Of a DNA stretch of 64,000 nt, positions 49,299 through 57,560 are shown piece after piece (positions within the stretch are counted from its first letter, which is position 1; each line of letters opens with the position of its first letter). A program made the translations under genes and the position numbers. This DNA is from an uncultured Shimia sp. (GTDB taxonomy: Bacteria; Pseudomonadota; Alphaproteobacteria; Rhodobacterales; Rhodobacteraceae), in NCBI RefSeq assembly GCF_947493595.1, contig NZ_CANLRL010000003.1, positions 186,001 through 250,000 on the forward strand, read 5' to 3'. Below the pieces are notes generated by a model, which saw only the letters and a program-made list of their open reading frames with translations, was not told the origin of the DNA and searched no databases.

Positions 49299-50705
49299 TC
49301 ACAGCAACGGAGAAAAAAGGCGTGTGACTGGCGCGCCTATTCGGATGCCCAGAGGCTGTTCCGATAGAGGTTTGTCCAAACGGAAAGACCGAGCGAAGTC
49401 GGTTTTGAACATGTCTTCGAGATCGTCTGCTGCGCGTGTGTCAAACACAACGGCCATGGTTTCGAAGTTCAGAATGAAGGATCGCGTGTCCATATTTGTC
49501 GTGCCGACAGCGGCGAGGCAGTCATCCACCAAAACAGCTTTCTGATGCATGAAGCCGTCGGTGTAACGCCAAACTTGTGCGCCTGCCTCGCGGACCTCGT
49601 CAAAATACGCAAACGCAGCCAACCAAACAACTTTGTGGTCGATATTGTCGGGCACAAGGATCCGAACGTCTACCCCTTTGAGCGCCGCATGCTTTATTGC
49701 TGTGAGGATGTCCATATCTGGCACAAAGTACGGAGATGCGATCCATACACGTTGTTTTGCGTTGGCCAATGCGGAGAAAAAGAACATGGCGCCAGATTCC
49801 TGTGTGTCACCCGGCCCGGTTGGCACGATGAGCCCTGACATATTTTCTTTTGCCATTCCGCTTTGCCAGTTGAGGGAAGGAAGCAGATTCTCTTCGGTGG
49901 TCCAATGCCAGTCTTCGGCAAAGATCAATTGCAGTTGGCTAACCACTGGTCCCTTGAGGCGGACATGTGTGTCCCGCCAGGCACCAAACCTTGGGCTGCG
50001 CCCCAAGTATTCGTCCCCGACATTGAGCCCGCCGGTGAAAGCTGTCGTTCCGTCAACAACGACGGTCTTACGGTGGTTGCGAAAGTTGAGTTGAAATCGG
50101 TTTTTGGGCACGCGCATTTGGGAGGGTTCGACAATCTCAATGCCCGCATCACGTAAAGTTTGCCGATAGTCATGACGCAATCTATGGCTGCCAACCGGAT
50201 CGTAGAGCACCCGTACCGTCACACCGCGCTGGGCTGCGGCTATCAAGTGTCGTTGCAACCCCCTACCCAGACCGTCGTCGTGAATGATATAAAATTGCAC
50301 CAGGACGTATGTTTCTGCCGCATCAATGGCGGCAAAGATCGCGTCAAATGTCTCTTCTCCGTCGATGAGCAGCTCCATAGCGTTGCCCCTTGTAACAGGC
50401 AGTCCAGAGATGGCTTCTAGGGCCATTGTTGGGAAAGTTGGGACAGTTTCTGGCCGTAGGGCTTCGCGGACCTCTTGTATGCGCTCAATGACGTCTTCGC
50501 TGTCGCGCCGGCCGGTGACATAGTGGGCAAACTTGTGGTGGCCAAGAAACGCATAAGCGGGCACCGAAATGTAAGGTGCGGCGATCAAGAAGATCGCCCA
50601 GCCAACAGCGCCTTGGGACGTACGCGAGTGTTGAATGGCACGCCAAGCCATGATCACGGCAGTTACCTCGAGCAGGACAAAGAAGATTGCCAGAAATGTG
50701 GCCAT
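49299..50705 (-). CDS. cls: Cardiolipin synthase (phospholipase D family)
   Basis: This inner-membrane enzyme makes cardiolipin from phosphatidylglycerol. The 468-residue protein has two N-terminal membrane helices (MATFLAIFFVLLEVTAVIMA and AIFLIAAPYISVPAYAFLG) and two HKD motifs: FRNHRKTVVVDG, and FMHQKAVLVDD followed by GTTNMD. ATG at 50705 gives the usual N-terminus; the frame extends to 50843. It converges with the HpsN-like gene and is divergent from rpsJ. Confidence 0.92.
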   Translation of the reverse strand: MATFLAIFFVLLEVTAVIMAWRAIQHSRTSQGAVGWAIFLIAAPYISVPAYAFLGHHKFAHYVTGRRDSEDVIERIQEVREALRPETVPTFPTMALEAISGLPVTRGNAMELLIDGEETFDAIFAAIDAAETYVLVQFYIIHDDGLGRGLQRHLIAAAQRGVTVRVLYDPVGSHRLRHDYRQTLRDAGIEIVEPSQMRVPKNRFQLNFRNHRKTVVVDGTTAFTGGLNVGDEYLGRSPRFGAWRDTHVRLKGPVVSQLQLIFAEDWHWTTEENLLPSLNWQSGMAKENMSGLIVPTGPGDTQESGAMFFFSALANAKQRVWIASPYFVPDMDILTAIKHAALKGVDVRILVPDNIDHKVVWLAAFAYFDEVREAGAQVWRYTDGFMHQKAVLVDDCLAAVGTTNMDTRSFILNFETMAVVFDTRAADDLEDMFKTDFARSFRLDKPLSEQPLGIRIGAPVTRLFSPLL

Positions 50706-51025
50706 TGCGGTCTCCTTAGCAGGCGGGTCACTAATCAAGTTGAGTAATGTGAAAACCCTAGCCCACGCCGAAGGCTCGTGCCAACACAGATCCCGTTCAG
50801 GCATTGAAGAGGACATGCTTGATACGTTCCGGCGAGCGGGCAAGGCAGGGCCAAAATGCGGTTAAGTTGCCAAAACGCTTGCCAGCCTAAAAAAACGACT
50901 GTAAAGGGCGCTGGTTCCTTACTGGAATCTTGAGGCGGGGTGATTCCCGCCTTTTGGGTTCGATGAGGGTTTGCGGTGGTCGCGGATCCTCCTCTCAACT
51001 CCAACGCCTATACAAGGCTGACGAA
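50706..51025. promoter_or_regulatory. Divergent region and leader of the S10 operon
   Basis: These 320 bases lie between cls and rpsJ. A possible rpsJ promoter is TTGCCA (50879-50884) with TGTAAA (50900-50905), spacer 15. A terminator-like hairpin follows in the leader at 50933. No tuf gene precedes rpsJ as it does in many bacteria. Confidence 0.45.
50933..50955 (+). terminator. Terminator-like hairpin in the rpsJ leader (possible attenuator)
   Basis: AGGCGGG / CCCGCCT with a six-base loop is followed by TTT, 71 bases before rpsJ. No plus-strand gene ends nearby, so the hairpin belongs to the leader itself and could act as an attenuator for the ribosomal operon. Confidence 0.5.
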
Positions 51026-51334
51026 ATGCAAAGTCAAAACATTCGCATTCGGCTGAAGGCTTTTGATTACCGTGTACTGGATGCCAGCACACAGGAAATC
51101 GTGAACACTGCAAAGCGCACCGGCGCGCAGGTTCGTGGCCCGATCCCACTTCCCAACAAGATTGAGAAGTTCACCGTTCTGCGTGGTCCACACGTAGATA
51201 AGAAATCCCGCGATCAGTTCGAGATCCGTACGCACAAGCGTCTTCTCGACATCGTAGATCCGACCCCGCAGACCGTAGACGCGCTGATGAAGCTCGATCT
51301 GGCGGCCGGCGTGGACGTACAGATCTCTGTTTAA
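51026..51334 (+). CDS. rpsJ: 30S ribosomal protein S10
   Basis: The 102-residue protein has typical S10 sequence ([39 protein letters not shown]). It is the first gene of the S10 operon and is also the NusE antitermination factor. The start at 51026 matches the family. rplC follows after 12 bases. Confidence 0.98.
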   Translation: MQSQNIRIRLKAFDYRVLDASTQEIVNTAKRTGAQVRGPIPLPNKIEKFTVLRGPHVDKKSRDQFEIRTHKRLLDIVDPTPQTVDALMKLDLAAGVDVQISV

Positions 51335-51346
51335 GGAGAGTATCTG

Positions 51347-52072
51347 ATGCGTTCCGGTATTATCGCGAAAAAAGTGGGCATGACCCGCTTGTTCATGGAA
51401 GACGGCAAACAGATTCCTGTAACCGTTCTTTCCCTCGACGGCCTTCAGGTTGTTGCTCAGCGCACCGAAGAGAAAGACGGCTACACAGCTGTTCAACTCG
51501 GCGCTGGTACAGCCAAGGCCAAACGCACCTCCAAAGCCATGCGTGGCCACTTCGCAGCTGCGAAAGTGGAACCAAAGCGCAAGCTGGTTGAGTTCCGCGT
51601 TCCATCCGAAGGCCTGATCGAAGTGGGCGCGGAAATCTCCGCAGAGCACTTCCTTGAAGGTCAGAAAGTGGACGTTGCGGGTACTTCGATCGGTAAAGGT
51701 TTTGCCGGTGCCATGAAGCGCCACAACTTCGGCGGTCTGCGCGCGACACACGGTGTCTCGATCAGCCACCGTTCCCACGGCTCGACTGGTCAATGTCAGG
51801 ATCCCGGTAAGGTTTTCAAAGGAAAGAAAATGGCCGGCCACATGGGTGCCGTACGTGTGACCACGCAGAACCTGGAAGTTGTCAAAACTGACGCCGACCG
51901 TGGTCTTCTGTTCATCAAAGGTGCTGTACCTGGCTCCAAAGGTGGTTGGGTCTCCGTTAAGGACGCCGTGAAGAAGAAAGCTCCTGAAGGTCTGCCTTTC
52001 CCGGCAGCCGTAAAAGCAGCAGCGACCGAAGCTCCGGCTGAAGAAGCACCTGCGGAAGGTGGTGAAGCATGA
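51347..52072 (+). CDS. rplC: 50S ribosomal protein L3
   Basis: The 241-residue protein has L3 blocks ([43 protein letters not shown]). It carries an Ala/Glu-rich C-terminal tail of about 30 residues beyond the E. coli length, which is common in alphaproteobacteria. It overlaps rplD as ATGA. Confidence 0.98.
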   Translation: MRSGIIAKKVGMTRLFMEDGKQIPVTVLSLDGLQVVAQRTEEKDGYTAVQLGAGTAKAKRTSKAMRGHFAAAKVEPKRKLVEFRVPSEGLIEVGAEISAEHFLEGQKVDVAGTSIGKGFAGAMKRHNFGGLRATHGVSISHRSHGSTGQCQDPGKVFKGKKMAGHMGAVRVTTQNLEVVKTDADRGLLFIKGAVPGSKGGWVSVKDAVKKKAPEGLPFPAAVKAAATEAPAEEAPAEGGEA

Positions 52073-52686
52073 AACTTGACGTGATCAAACTCGACGGCTC
52101 CAAAGCCGGTTCGGTTGAACTGTCCGAAGATCTGTTCGGTCAGGAGCCACGTGCGGACATCCTGCACCGTGTGGTCCGTTGGCAGCGTAACAACGCACAG
52201 GCCGGCACCCACAAGGTAAAGACTCGCTCCGAGACTTCTTACTCCACCAAAAAGATCTATCGCCAAAAAGGCACCGGCGGCGCACGCCACGGTGACCGTA
52301 ACGCGCCGATCTTCCGCGGTGGTGGTATCTACAAAGGTCCAGTTGTCCGTTCGCACGGCCACGACCTGCCAAAGAAGTTCCGCAAGCTGGGTCTGAAGCA
52401 CGCGCTGTCCGCGAAAGCGAAAGCAGGTGAGCTGGTTGTGATCGAAGACGCCGCATCCGAAGGCAAGACCGCCGCTCTGGCCAAACAGGTTAAGAACCTG
52501 GGCTGGAAACGTGCTCTGGTCATCGACGGCGCATCCGTGAACGAAGACTTCCTGAAAGCATCGCGCAACATCGAAGGTCTGGATATCCTGCCAACGATGG
52601 GTGCGAACGTTTATGACATCCTCAAGCGTGACACTCTGGTGATCACCAAAGCGGGGATCGAAGCACTGGAGGCTCGCCTGAAATGA
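52069..52686 (+). CDS. rplD: 50S ribosomal protein L4
   Basis: The 205-residue protein has L4 blocks ([43 protein letters not shown]). In E. coli L4 also represses its own operon by attenuation, which is relevant to the leader hairpin. It overlaps rplW as ATGA. Confidence 0.98.
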   Translation: MKLDVIKLDGSKAGSVELSEDLFGQEPRADILHRVVRWQRNNAQAGTHKVKTRSETSYSTKKIYRQKGTGGARHGDRNAPIFRGGGIYKGPVVRSHGHDLPKKFRKLGLKHALSAKAKAGELVVIEDAASEGKTAALAKQVKNLGWKRALVIDGASVNEDFLKASRNIEGLDILPTMGANVYDILKRDTLVITKAGIEALEARLK

Positions 52687-52979
52687 GCGCTAAAGCAGAA
52701 CACTACGATGTGATCCGCGCGCCGGTTATCACCGAGAAATCCACCATGGCGTCTGAGAACGGCGCAGTGGTTTTCGAAGTGGCGATCGACAGCAACAAAC
52801 CACAGATCAAAGAAGCTGTTGAAGCGCTCTTTGGTGTGAAGGTCAAAGCGGTCAACACCACCATCACCAAGGGTAAAGTCAAACGTTTCCGCGGCCAGCT
52901 TGGCAAGCGTAAAGACGTGAAAAAGGCTTACGTGACCTTGGAAGAAGGCAACACGATCGACGTGTCCACCGGGCTCTAA
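52683..52979 (+). CDS. rplW: 50S ribosomal protein L23
   Basis: The 98-residue protein has the L23 fold ([34 protein letters not shown]). It lies at the exit tunnel and contacts trigger factor and SRP. It is the last gene of the first S10-operon segment; a strong terminator follows 18 bases later instead of rplB. Confidence 0.98.
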   Translation: MSAKAEHYDVIRAPVITEKSTMASENGAVVFEVAIDSNKPQIKEAVEALFGVKVKAVNTTITKGKVKRFRGQLGKRKDVKKAYVTLEEGNTIDVSTGL

Positions 52980-52997
52980 GATCCGCCTAAAAATTAG

Positions 52998-53027
52998 GGG
53001 CCGTCCGAGAAATCGGGCGGCCCTTTT
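52998..53027 (+). terminator. Terminator after rplW
   Basis: The 11-pair stem GGGCCGTCCGA / TCGGGCGGCCC (one G-U) with a GAAA tetraloop is followed by TTTTT. It cuts the S10 operon between rplW and rplB. Confidence 0.92.
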
Positions 53028-53107
53028 TCATTTTGTGTTGTGATTTTCGCTCAGCCGCTTAGGTGTGAGGTGGTGCAGGTCATATTTTAAACCTTCAGGA
53101 CTTTACC

Positions 53108-53782
53108 GTGTATTCTCACACACTCTCTTTTCGCGATACCGAAACATCGCGCACCAGCGCGCAGCGCACGTTTTTGATTTTTGGCGTCAACCGGGGCGGA
53201 ACCACAGCCACCGCAGGCGCGATCCGCCGATTGGGTATGTTTCTTGGGGACGATCTCGGCGGCAACCTCGAAGACCGTCTGTTCCGCAAACGCCTTGGAA
53301 TGGATACCATTCGCGAGACCGTCGCTGCGCGGGATGCAGATCACGATGTGTGGGGATGGAAGCACCCGCATCCGCATCAATACATTGATGAGCTTTTGCC
53401 AGACCTGCGCAACCTGCGGCTTATTCTTGTGACACGTGATTTGGCGGCCAACAGTTTGGGCACATCGTCCTGGGACCGCGAGGACATCGATAAGGCCATC
53501 TCCATGTATCTGGCGCAGACACGCAAAAACGTGGACCTCATGCGCCGTGTGGACTGCCCGGCCTTGGTAGTGAGCTACGAGAAACTCCTTGTGAAACCGG
53601 AAGCGGTTGTGGGCGACATGGCACATTTTTGCGGTCTGAAACCCAGCGCATCCGAGTTGGCCCATGCCGTCGACTTTATTAAGCCGGGGGCGTACCAGCC
53701 CGGCGAGGCACAAGACCTCTCTGTCGCGGAAAAGCTGCGCCATCGTGGCAGCCGGATCAAACGTGCGCTCCTCCGGCGCTAG
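53108..53782 (+). CDS. Sulfotransferase-like protein
   Basis: The 224-residue protein begins its fold with a PAPS-type phosphate loop (FLIFGVNRGGTTATAGAIRR) and later has LRLILVTRDLAANSL and ALVVSYEKLL, the sulfotransferase 3'-phosphate and core blocks. The acceptor is unknown. It is inserted between rplW and rplB, with its own upstream gap after a terminator. No signal or membrane segment is seen. Confidence 0.82.
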   Translation: MYSHTLSFRDTETSRTSAQRTFLIFGVNRGGTTATAGAIRRLGMFLGDDLGGNLEDRLFRKRLGMDTIRETVAARDADHDVWGWKHPHPHQYIDELLPDLRNLRLILVTRDLAANSLGTSSWDREDIDKAISMYLAQTRKNVDLMRRVDCPALVVSYEKLLVKPEAVVGDMAHFCGLKPSASELAHAVDFIKPGAYQPGEAQDLSVAEKLRHRGSRIKRALLRR

Positions 53783-53946
53783 GGGGGGCGCAGTGTTCCG
53801 CAGGGATTTCTGCACGCGATGATTTCCATCAGGGTCTTTGAATAATTCTCTAGCAGTTATGACCGCCGCCACATCTCTTCATTGGGCAGGCTGGCCCCGC
53901 CTCTCTATGTCTGTCGCCAGGAAACGTGACGAGAAAGGACAGAGAG

Positions 53947-54333
53947 ATGAACGCACAGGCGGAGTTGTTTGAGGCTGTACAGACCTACTTTGATGGACTG
54001 TTTTATTGCGACAAAGAAAAGCTCGATGCGGTGTTTCACCCGGCGGCGAGTCTGTTTGATGTTGAGAAGGGCGGGATCTTCGCGGAACCAATTGCGAGTT
54101 TTAACGCAGACGTGGGTGGCAACGCGGCCAACTCCCCGCATGCGCTTGGACAGCAGATGGATGCGGAGATTTTGATGGTGGATTACCTGACACCCAAAAG
54201 CGCCCTGGTCAAAATCCGCTTCCGCGCCCGGCGCAATGTATATCAGGACCACCTGTCGATGCTGAAGGGCGAAAACGGCTGGAAGATCGTGGCAAAGGTT
54301 TGGATGCTGGAGAAGGTGGTGGCGGAGATTTGA
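53947..54333 (+). CDS. NTF2-like (putative lumazine-binding) protein
   Basis: This 128-residue protein has the cone-shaped NTF2-like fold of the lumazine-binding/SnoaL-like group: LFEAVQTYFDGLFYCDKEKL, DAVFHPAASLFD and a last strand GWKIVAKVWMLEKV. Members bind small molecules or have isomerase roles; nothing here tells which. ATG at 53947 follows GAGAAAGGACAGAGAG. It is the second non-ribosomal gene between rplW and rplB. Confidence 0.82.
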   Translation: MNAQAELFEAVQTYFDGLFYCDKEKLDAVFHPAASLFDVEKGGIFAEPIASFNADVGGNAANSPHALGQQMDAEILMVDYLTPKSALVKIRFRARRNVYQDHLSMLKGENGWKIVAKVWMLEKVVAEI

Positions 54334-54685
54334 GGGGGGCAGTTTGGCAAGCTTCAAGTTGCTCACCCGCGGAATAGTAGTAGCGAGCGGTGCTTGCTGT
54401 AGATGGGGCTTCTCGCATGGTTGCCGCTTGCTGTTGCTTTGCGCCGGTCAATCGAACCGCATAAAAACAAGCCCTCCTATAGACACCGCCCCCCATCCCC
54501 GTTATATCGCGCAAGTCGTGTGGCCTCAGATTCGTTCTGGGGCTGCTCACATTTGAGAGTCGGGCACCTACGGGGGCCTATAACCTTGGCACCTTAGTAG
54601 TTGGGTTTGCGTTCAAAACCAGCGAGCAGGGGCCTTCATCTACGCAGAGAGCACGCTCTTTGCATGCACACGGAAGACAGAAAGC
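54334..54685 (+). other. Long leader region before rplB
   Basis: These 352 bases hold no gene I can support. They must contain the promoter and leader of the second ribosomal segment. A direct repeat of GGCACCT appears near 54565 and 54588. A hairpin GCAGAGAGC / GCTCTTTGC (54644-54663, one G-U) sits 22 bases before the rplB ATG. Confidence 0.5.
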
Positions 54686-55528
54686 ATGGCACTTAAGTCG
54701 TATAAGCCGACGACGCCGGGCCAACGTGGGTTGGTGCTGATCGACCGTTCGGAACTTTGGAAAGGACGCCCTGTCAAAGCCCTCACTGAGGGTCTGACAA
54801 AGTCGGGCGGCCGGAACAACACCGGACGGATCACATCGCGTCGCCGCGGTGGTGGGGCAAAACGCCTCTACCGGATCGTTGATTTCAAACGCAACAAATT
54901 TGATGTCGCAGCAACCGTTGAACGGATCGAATATGACCCGAACCGGACCGCGTTCATCGCACTCGTAAAATATGAAGACGGCGAGCAGGCCTACATCCTA
55001 GCCCCACAGCGTTTGGCTGTTGGCGATCAGGTTGTGGCGTCCGCGAAAGCTGACATCAAGCCGGGCAACGCAATGCCGTTCTCTGGCATGCCAATTGGTA
55101 CGATCATTCACAACATCGAGCTGAAACCAGGCAAAGGCGGCCAGATCGCCCGTGCAGCTGGTACCTACGCTCAGTTTGTTGGTCGTGACGGTGGCTACGC
55201 TCAGATCCGCCTGTCCTCTGGCGAACTGCGCCTCGTGCGTCAGGAATGCATGGCCACCGTTGGTGCCGTGTCCAACCCTGACAACTCCAACCAGAACTTC
55301 GGTAAAGCCGGCCGTATGCGCCACAAAGGCAAGCGTCCGTCTGTTCGTGGTGTGGTCATGAACCCGATCGATCACCCGCACGGTGGTGGTGAAGGTCGTA
55401 CCTCCGGTGGTCGTCACCCAGTGACACCATGGGGTAAGCCGACCAAAGGTGCACGTACCCGCAACAAAAACAAAGCGTCGCAAAAGCTTATCATCCGCTC
55501 GCGTCACGCCAAGAAGAAGGGACGTTAA
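54686..55528 (+). CDS. rplB: 50S ribosomal protein L2
   Basis: The 280-residue protein has L2 blocks ([40 protein letters not shown] with the conserved peptidyl-transferase-region histidines). It starts the second ribosomal segment, with rpsS three bases downstream. Confidence 0.98.
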   Translation: MALKSYKPTTPGQRGLVLIDRSELWKGRPVKALTEGLTKSGGRNNTGRITSRRRGGGAKRLYRIVDFKRNKFDVAATVERIEYDPNRTAFIALVKYEDGEQAYILAPQRLAVGDQVVASAKADIKPGNAMPFSGMPIGTIIHNIELKPGKGGQIARAAGTYAQFVGRDGGYAQIRLSSGELRLVRQECMATVGAVSNPDNSNQNFGKAGRMRHKGKRPSVRGVVMNPIDHPHGGGEGRTSGGRHPVTPWGKPTKGARTRNKNKASQKLIIRSRHAKKKGR

Positions 55529-55531
55529 TCT

Positions 55532-55810
55532 ATGTCTCGCTCTGTATGGAAAGGTCCTTTCGTCGATGCTTATGTGCTTAAAAAAGCCGAAGCAGTACGC
55601 GAATCCGGCCGCAATGAAGTGATCAAAATCTGGTCCCGTCGTTCCACCATCCTGCCCCAGTTCGTGGGTCTGACTTTTGGTGTGTACAACGGCAAGAAAC
55701 ACATCCCTGTCAACGTCACTGAAGACATGATTGGTCAGAAGTTTGGTGAATATTCGCCAACTCGCACCTATTACGGTCACGCAGCTGACAAAAAAGCGAA
55801 ACGGAAGTAA
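55532..55810 (+). CDS. rpsS: 30S ribosomal protein S19
   Basis: The 92-residue protein has typical S19 sequence ([56 protein letters not shown]). rplV begins three bases after its stop. Confidence 0.98.
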   Translation: MSRSVWKGPFVDAYVLKKAEAVRESGRNEVIKIWSRRSTILPQFVGLTFGVYNGKKHIPVNVTEDMIGQKFGEYSPTRTYYGHAADKKAKRK

Positions 55811-55813
55811 GTC

Positions 55814-56194
55814 ATGGGCAAGGTAAAGAACCCCCGCCGCGTGGCTGAAAACGAAGCAATGGCGAAAACTCGCATGCTTCGCACCAGCCCGCAGAAATTG
55901 AACCTGGTAGCCGGCATGATCCGCGGCAAGAAAGTTGAGAAGGCTCTGACCGACCTGACTTTCTCCAACAAGCGGATCGCTCAGGACGTGAAGAAATGCC
56001 TTCAGTCCGCAATTGCCAACGCTGAGAACAACCACAATCTTGACGTCGACAGCCTGGTTGTTGCCGAAGCCTATGTGGGTAAGAACCTGACGCTGAAACG
56101 CGGTCGCCCTCGCGCCCGTGGTCGTTTCGGCAAGATCATCAAGCCGTTCTCGGAACTCACTATCAAGGTGCGTCAGATTGAGGAGCAAGCCTAA
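55814..56194 (+). CDS. rplV: 50S ribosomal protein L22
   Basis: The 126-residue protein has L22 blocks ([35 protein letters not shown], the exit-tunnel loop). Its TAA shares a base with the rpsC ATG (TAATG), so the two are coupled. Confidence 0.98.
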   Translation: MGKVKNPRRVAENEAMAKTRMLRTSPQKLNLVAGMIRGKKVEKALTDLTFSNKRIAQDVKKCLQSAIANAENNHNLDVDSLVVAEAYVGKNLTLKRGRPRARGRFGKIIKPFSELTIKVRQIEEQA

Positions 56195-56901
56195 TGGGTA
56201 ACAAAGTCAATCCAATTGGCATGCGCCTTCAGGTGAACCGCACCTGGGACAGCCGCTGGTACGCGGACACCAAAGATTTTGGCGATCTTCTGCTGGAAGA
56301 CATCAAAATCCGTGAGTTCATCAAAACCGAGTGCAAACAAGCCGGTATCGCACGTGTGATCATCGAGCGTCCTCACAAGAAGTGCCGTGTGACTGTTCAC
56401 ACTGCGCGTCCGGGCGTGATCATCGGCAAAAAAGGCGCGGACATCGAGACCCTTCGCAAGAAGATCGCCGAGATGACCGACTCCGAGCTGCACCTCAACA
56501 TCGTTGAAGTGCGCAAGCCGGAACTCGACGCAACGCTGGTTGGCGAGTCTATCGCTCAGCAGCTGGAGCGCCGTGTGTCTTTCCGTCGCGCAATGAAGCG
56601 TGCCGTTCAGAACGCAATGCGTATGGGCGCCCTGGGTATCCGGGTGAACGTTGCAGGTCGTCTGGGTGGTGCAGAGATCGCACGGACCGAATGGTATCGT
56701 GAAGGTCGCGTGCCATTGCACACACTGCGTGCCGACATCGATTACGCACACGTGGAAGCCACGACCGCTTACGGGATCATTGGTATCAAAACCTGGATCT
56801 TCAAAGGCGAGATCATGGAACATGATCCACAAGCACGTGATCGTCGCGCTCAAGAAGTCCAGGATGGCCCAGCACCTCGCGGTGCAGGCGGTCGTCGCTA
56901 A
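56194..56901 (+). CDS. rpsC: 30S ribosomal protein S3
   Basis: The 235-residue protein has the S3 KH domain ([20 protein letters not shown]) and the C-terminal domain ([29 protein letters not shown]). The last ~20 residues are charged and variable. rplP follows after 13 bases. Confidence 0.98.
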   Translation: MGNKVNPIGMRLQVNRTWDSRWYADTKDFGDLLLEDIKIREFIKTECKQAGIARVIIERPHKKCRVTVHTARPGVIIGKKGADIETLRKKIAEMTDSELHLNIVEVRKPELDATLVGESIAQQLERRVSFRRAMKRAVQNAMRMGALGIRVNVAGRLGGAEIARTEWYREGRVPLHTLRADIDYAHVEATTAYGIIGIKTWIFKGEIMEHDPQARDRRAQEVQDGPAPRGAGGRR

Positions 56902-56914
56902 GGGAGACTGATCA

Positions 56915-57328
56915 ATGCTTCAGCCAAAGCGTACTAAATTCCGCAAGATGCACAAAGGCCGCATCAAGGGTCTGGCGAAGGGTGGTTCCACCCTGAACTT
57001 CGGCTCCTTCGGCCTGAAGGCAACCACACCAGAGCGTGTGACTGCTCGCCAGATCGAGGCAGCACGTCGCGCAATGACCCGTCACATGAAACGTCAAGGT
57101 CGTGTTTGGATCCGTATCTTCCCAGACACTCCTGTGACCTCGAAGCCAACCGAAGTCCGTATGGGTAAAGGTAAAGGCTCCGTGGACTACTGGGCGTGTA
57201 AAGTGAAGCCAGGTCGTGTGATGTTCGAAATCGACGGTGTTGACGAAGACATCGCTCGTGAGGCTCTGCGCCTTGCCGCGATGAAACTTCCGGTCAAAAC
57301 CCGCGTCGTCGTTCGCGAAGACTGGTAA
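56915..57328 (+). CDS. rplP: 50S ribosomal protein L16
   Basis: The 137-residue protein has L16 blocks ([58 protein letters not shown]). It is the last ribosomal gene in the window. rpmC and rpsQ, its usual followers, are absent; terminators and a chemoreceptor gene come next. Confidence 0.98.
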   Translation: MLQPKRTKFRKMHKGRIKGLAKGGSTLNFGSFGLKATTPERVTARQIEAARRAMTRHMKRQGRVWIRIFPDTPVTSKPTEVRMGKGKGSVDYWACKVKPGRVMFEIDGVDEDIAREALRLAAMKLPVKTRVVVREDW

Positions 57329-57366
57329 AGGTTAGAGGGGCTTGCTCCTCAGTCCTGACAAATTTG

Positions 57367-57400
57367 ACCCTCCGCCGGGAAGCTGGCGGAGGGTTCTTTG
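57367..57400 (+). terminator. Terminator after rplP
   Basis: ACCCTCCGCC / GGCGGAGGGT, a ten-pair stem with an eight-base loop, is followed by TCTTTGTTTG. Confidence 0.88.
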
Positions 57401-57503
57401 TTTGCGCAGTGCTGAGAAGCCTATTGAGCCTAGATTACTTCATTGGCTTGGCCGGAATTCAGGTGAGCTTACTTTGAGAGGCTCCGTCAGGGTGCGTAAG
57501 CAC

Positions 57504-57539
57504 AAAAAAGGCCCTGCCGAAATCGGCAGGGCCTTTTTT
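57504..57539. terminator. Symmetric terminator between ribosomal and chemoreceptor genes
   Basis: AAAAAAGGCCCTGCCG / CGGCAGGGCCTTTTTT, a 16-pair stem with an AAAT loop, has A- and T-runs on both sides, so it terminates both directions. It ends the minus-strand chemoreceptor mRNA. Confidence 0.92.
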
Positions 57540-57560
57540 TGGTGGGTTGAAGTGAAGGGC

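Larger units (their letters stand above)
57329..57560. other. Gap between rplP and the chemoreceptor gene
   Basis: These 232 bases contain two hairpin terminators (57367-57400 and 57504-57539) and no supported gene. An 81-residue open frame (57342-57587) runs through both hairpins and is rejected. Confidence 0.6.

Noticed and set aside
54344-54597. Possible RNA gene or small ORFs in the gap before rplB
   Set aside because: No tRNA arms, no ribosome site and no family match; kept only as a leader region.
54998-56188. A 396-codon minus-strand open frame across rplB, rpsS and rplV
   Set aside because: It runs against three well-conserved ribosomal genes and has no family features.
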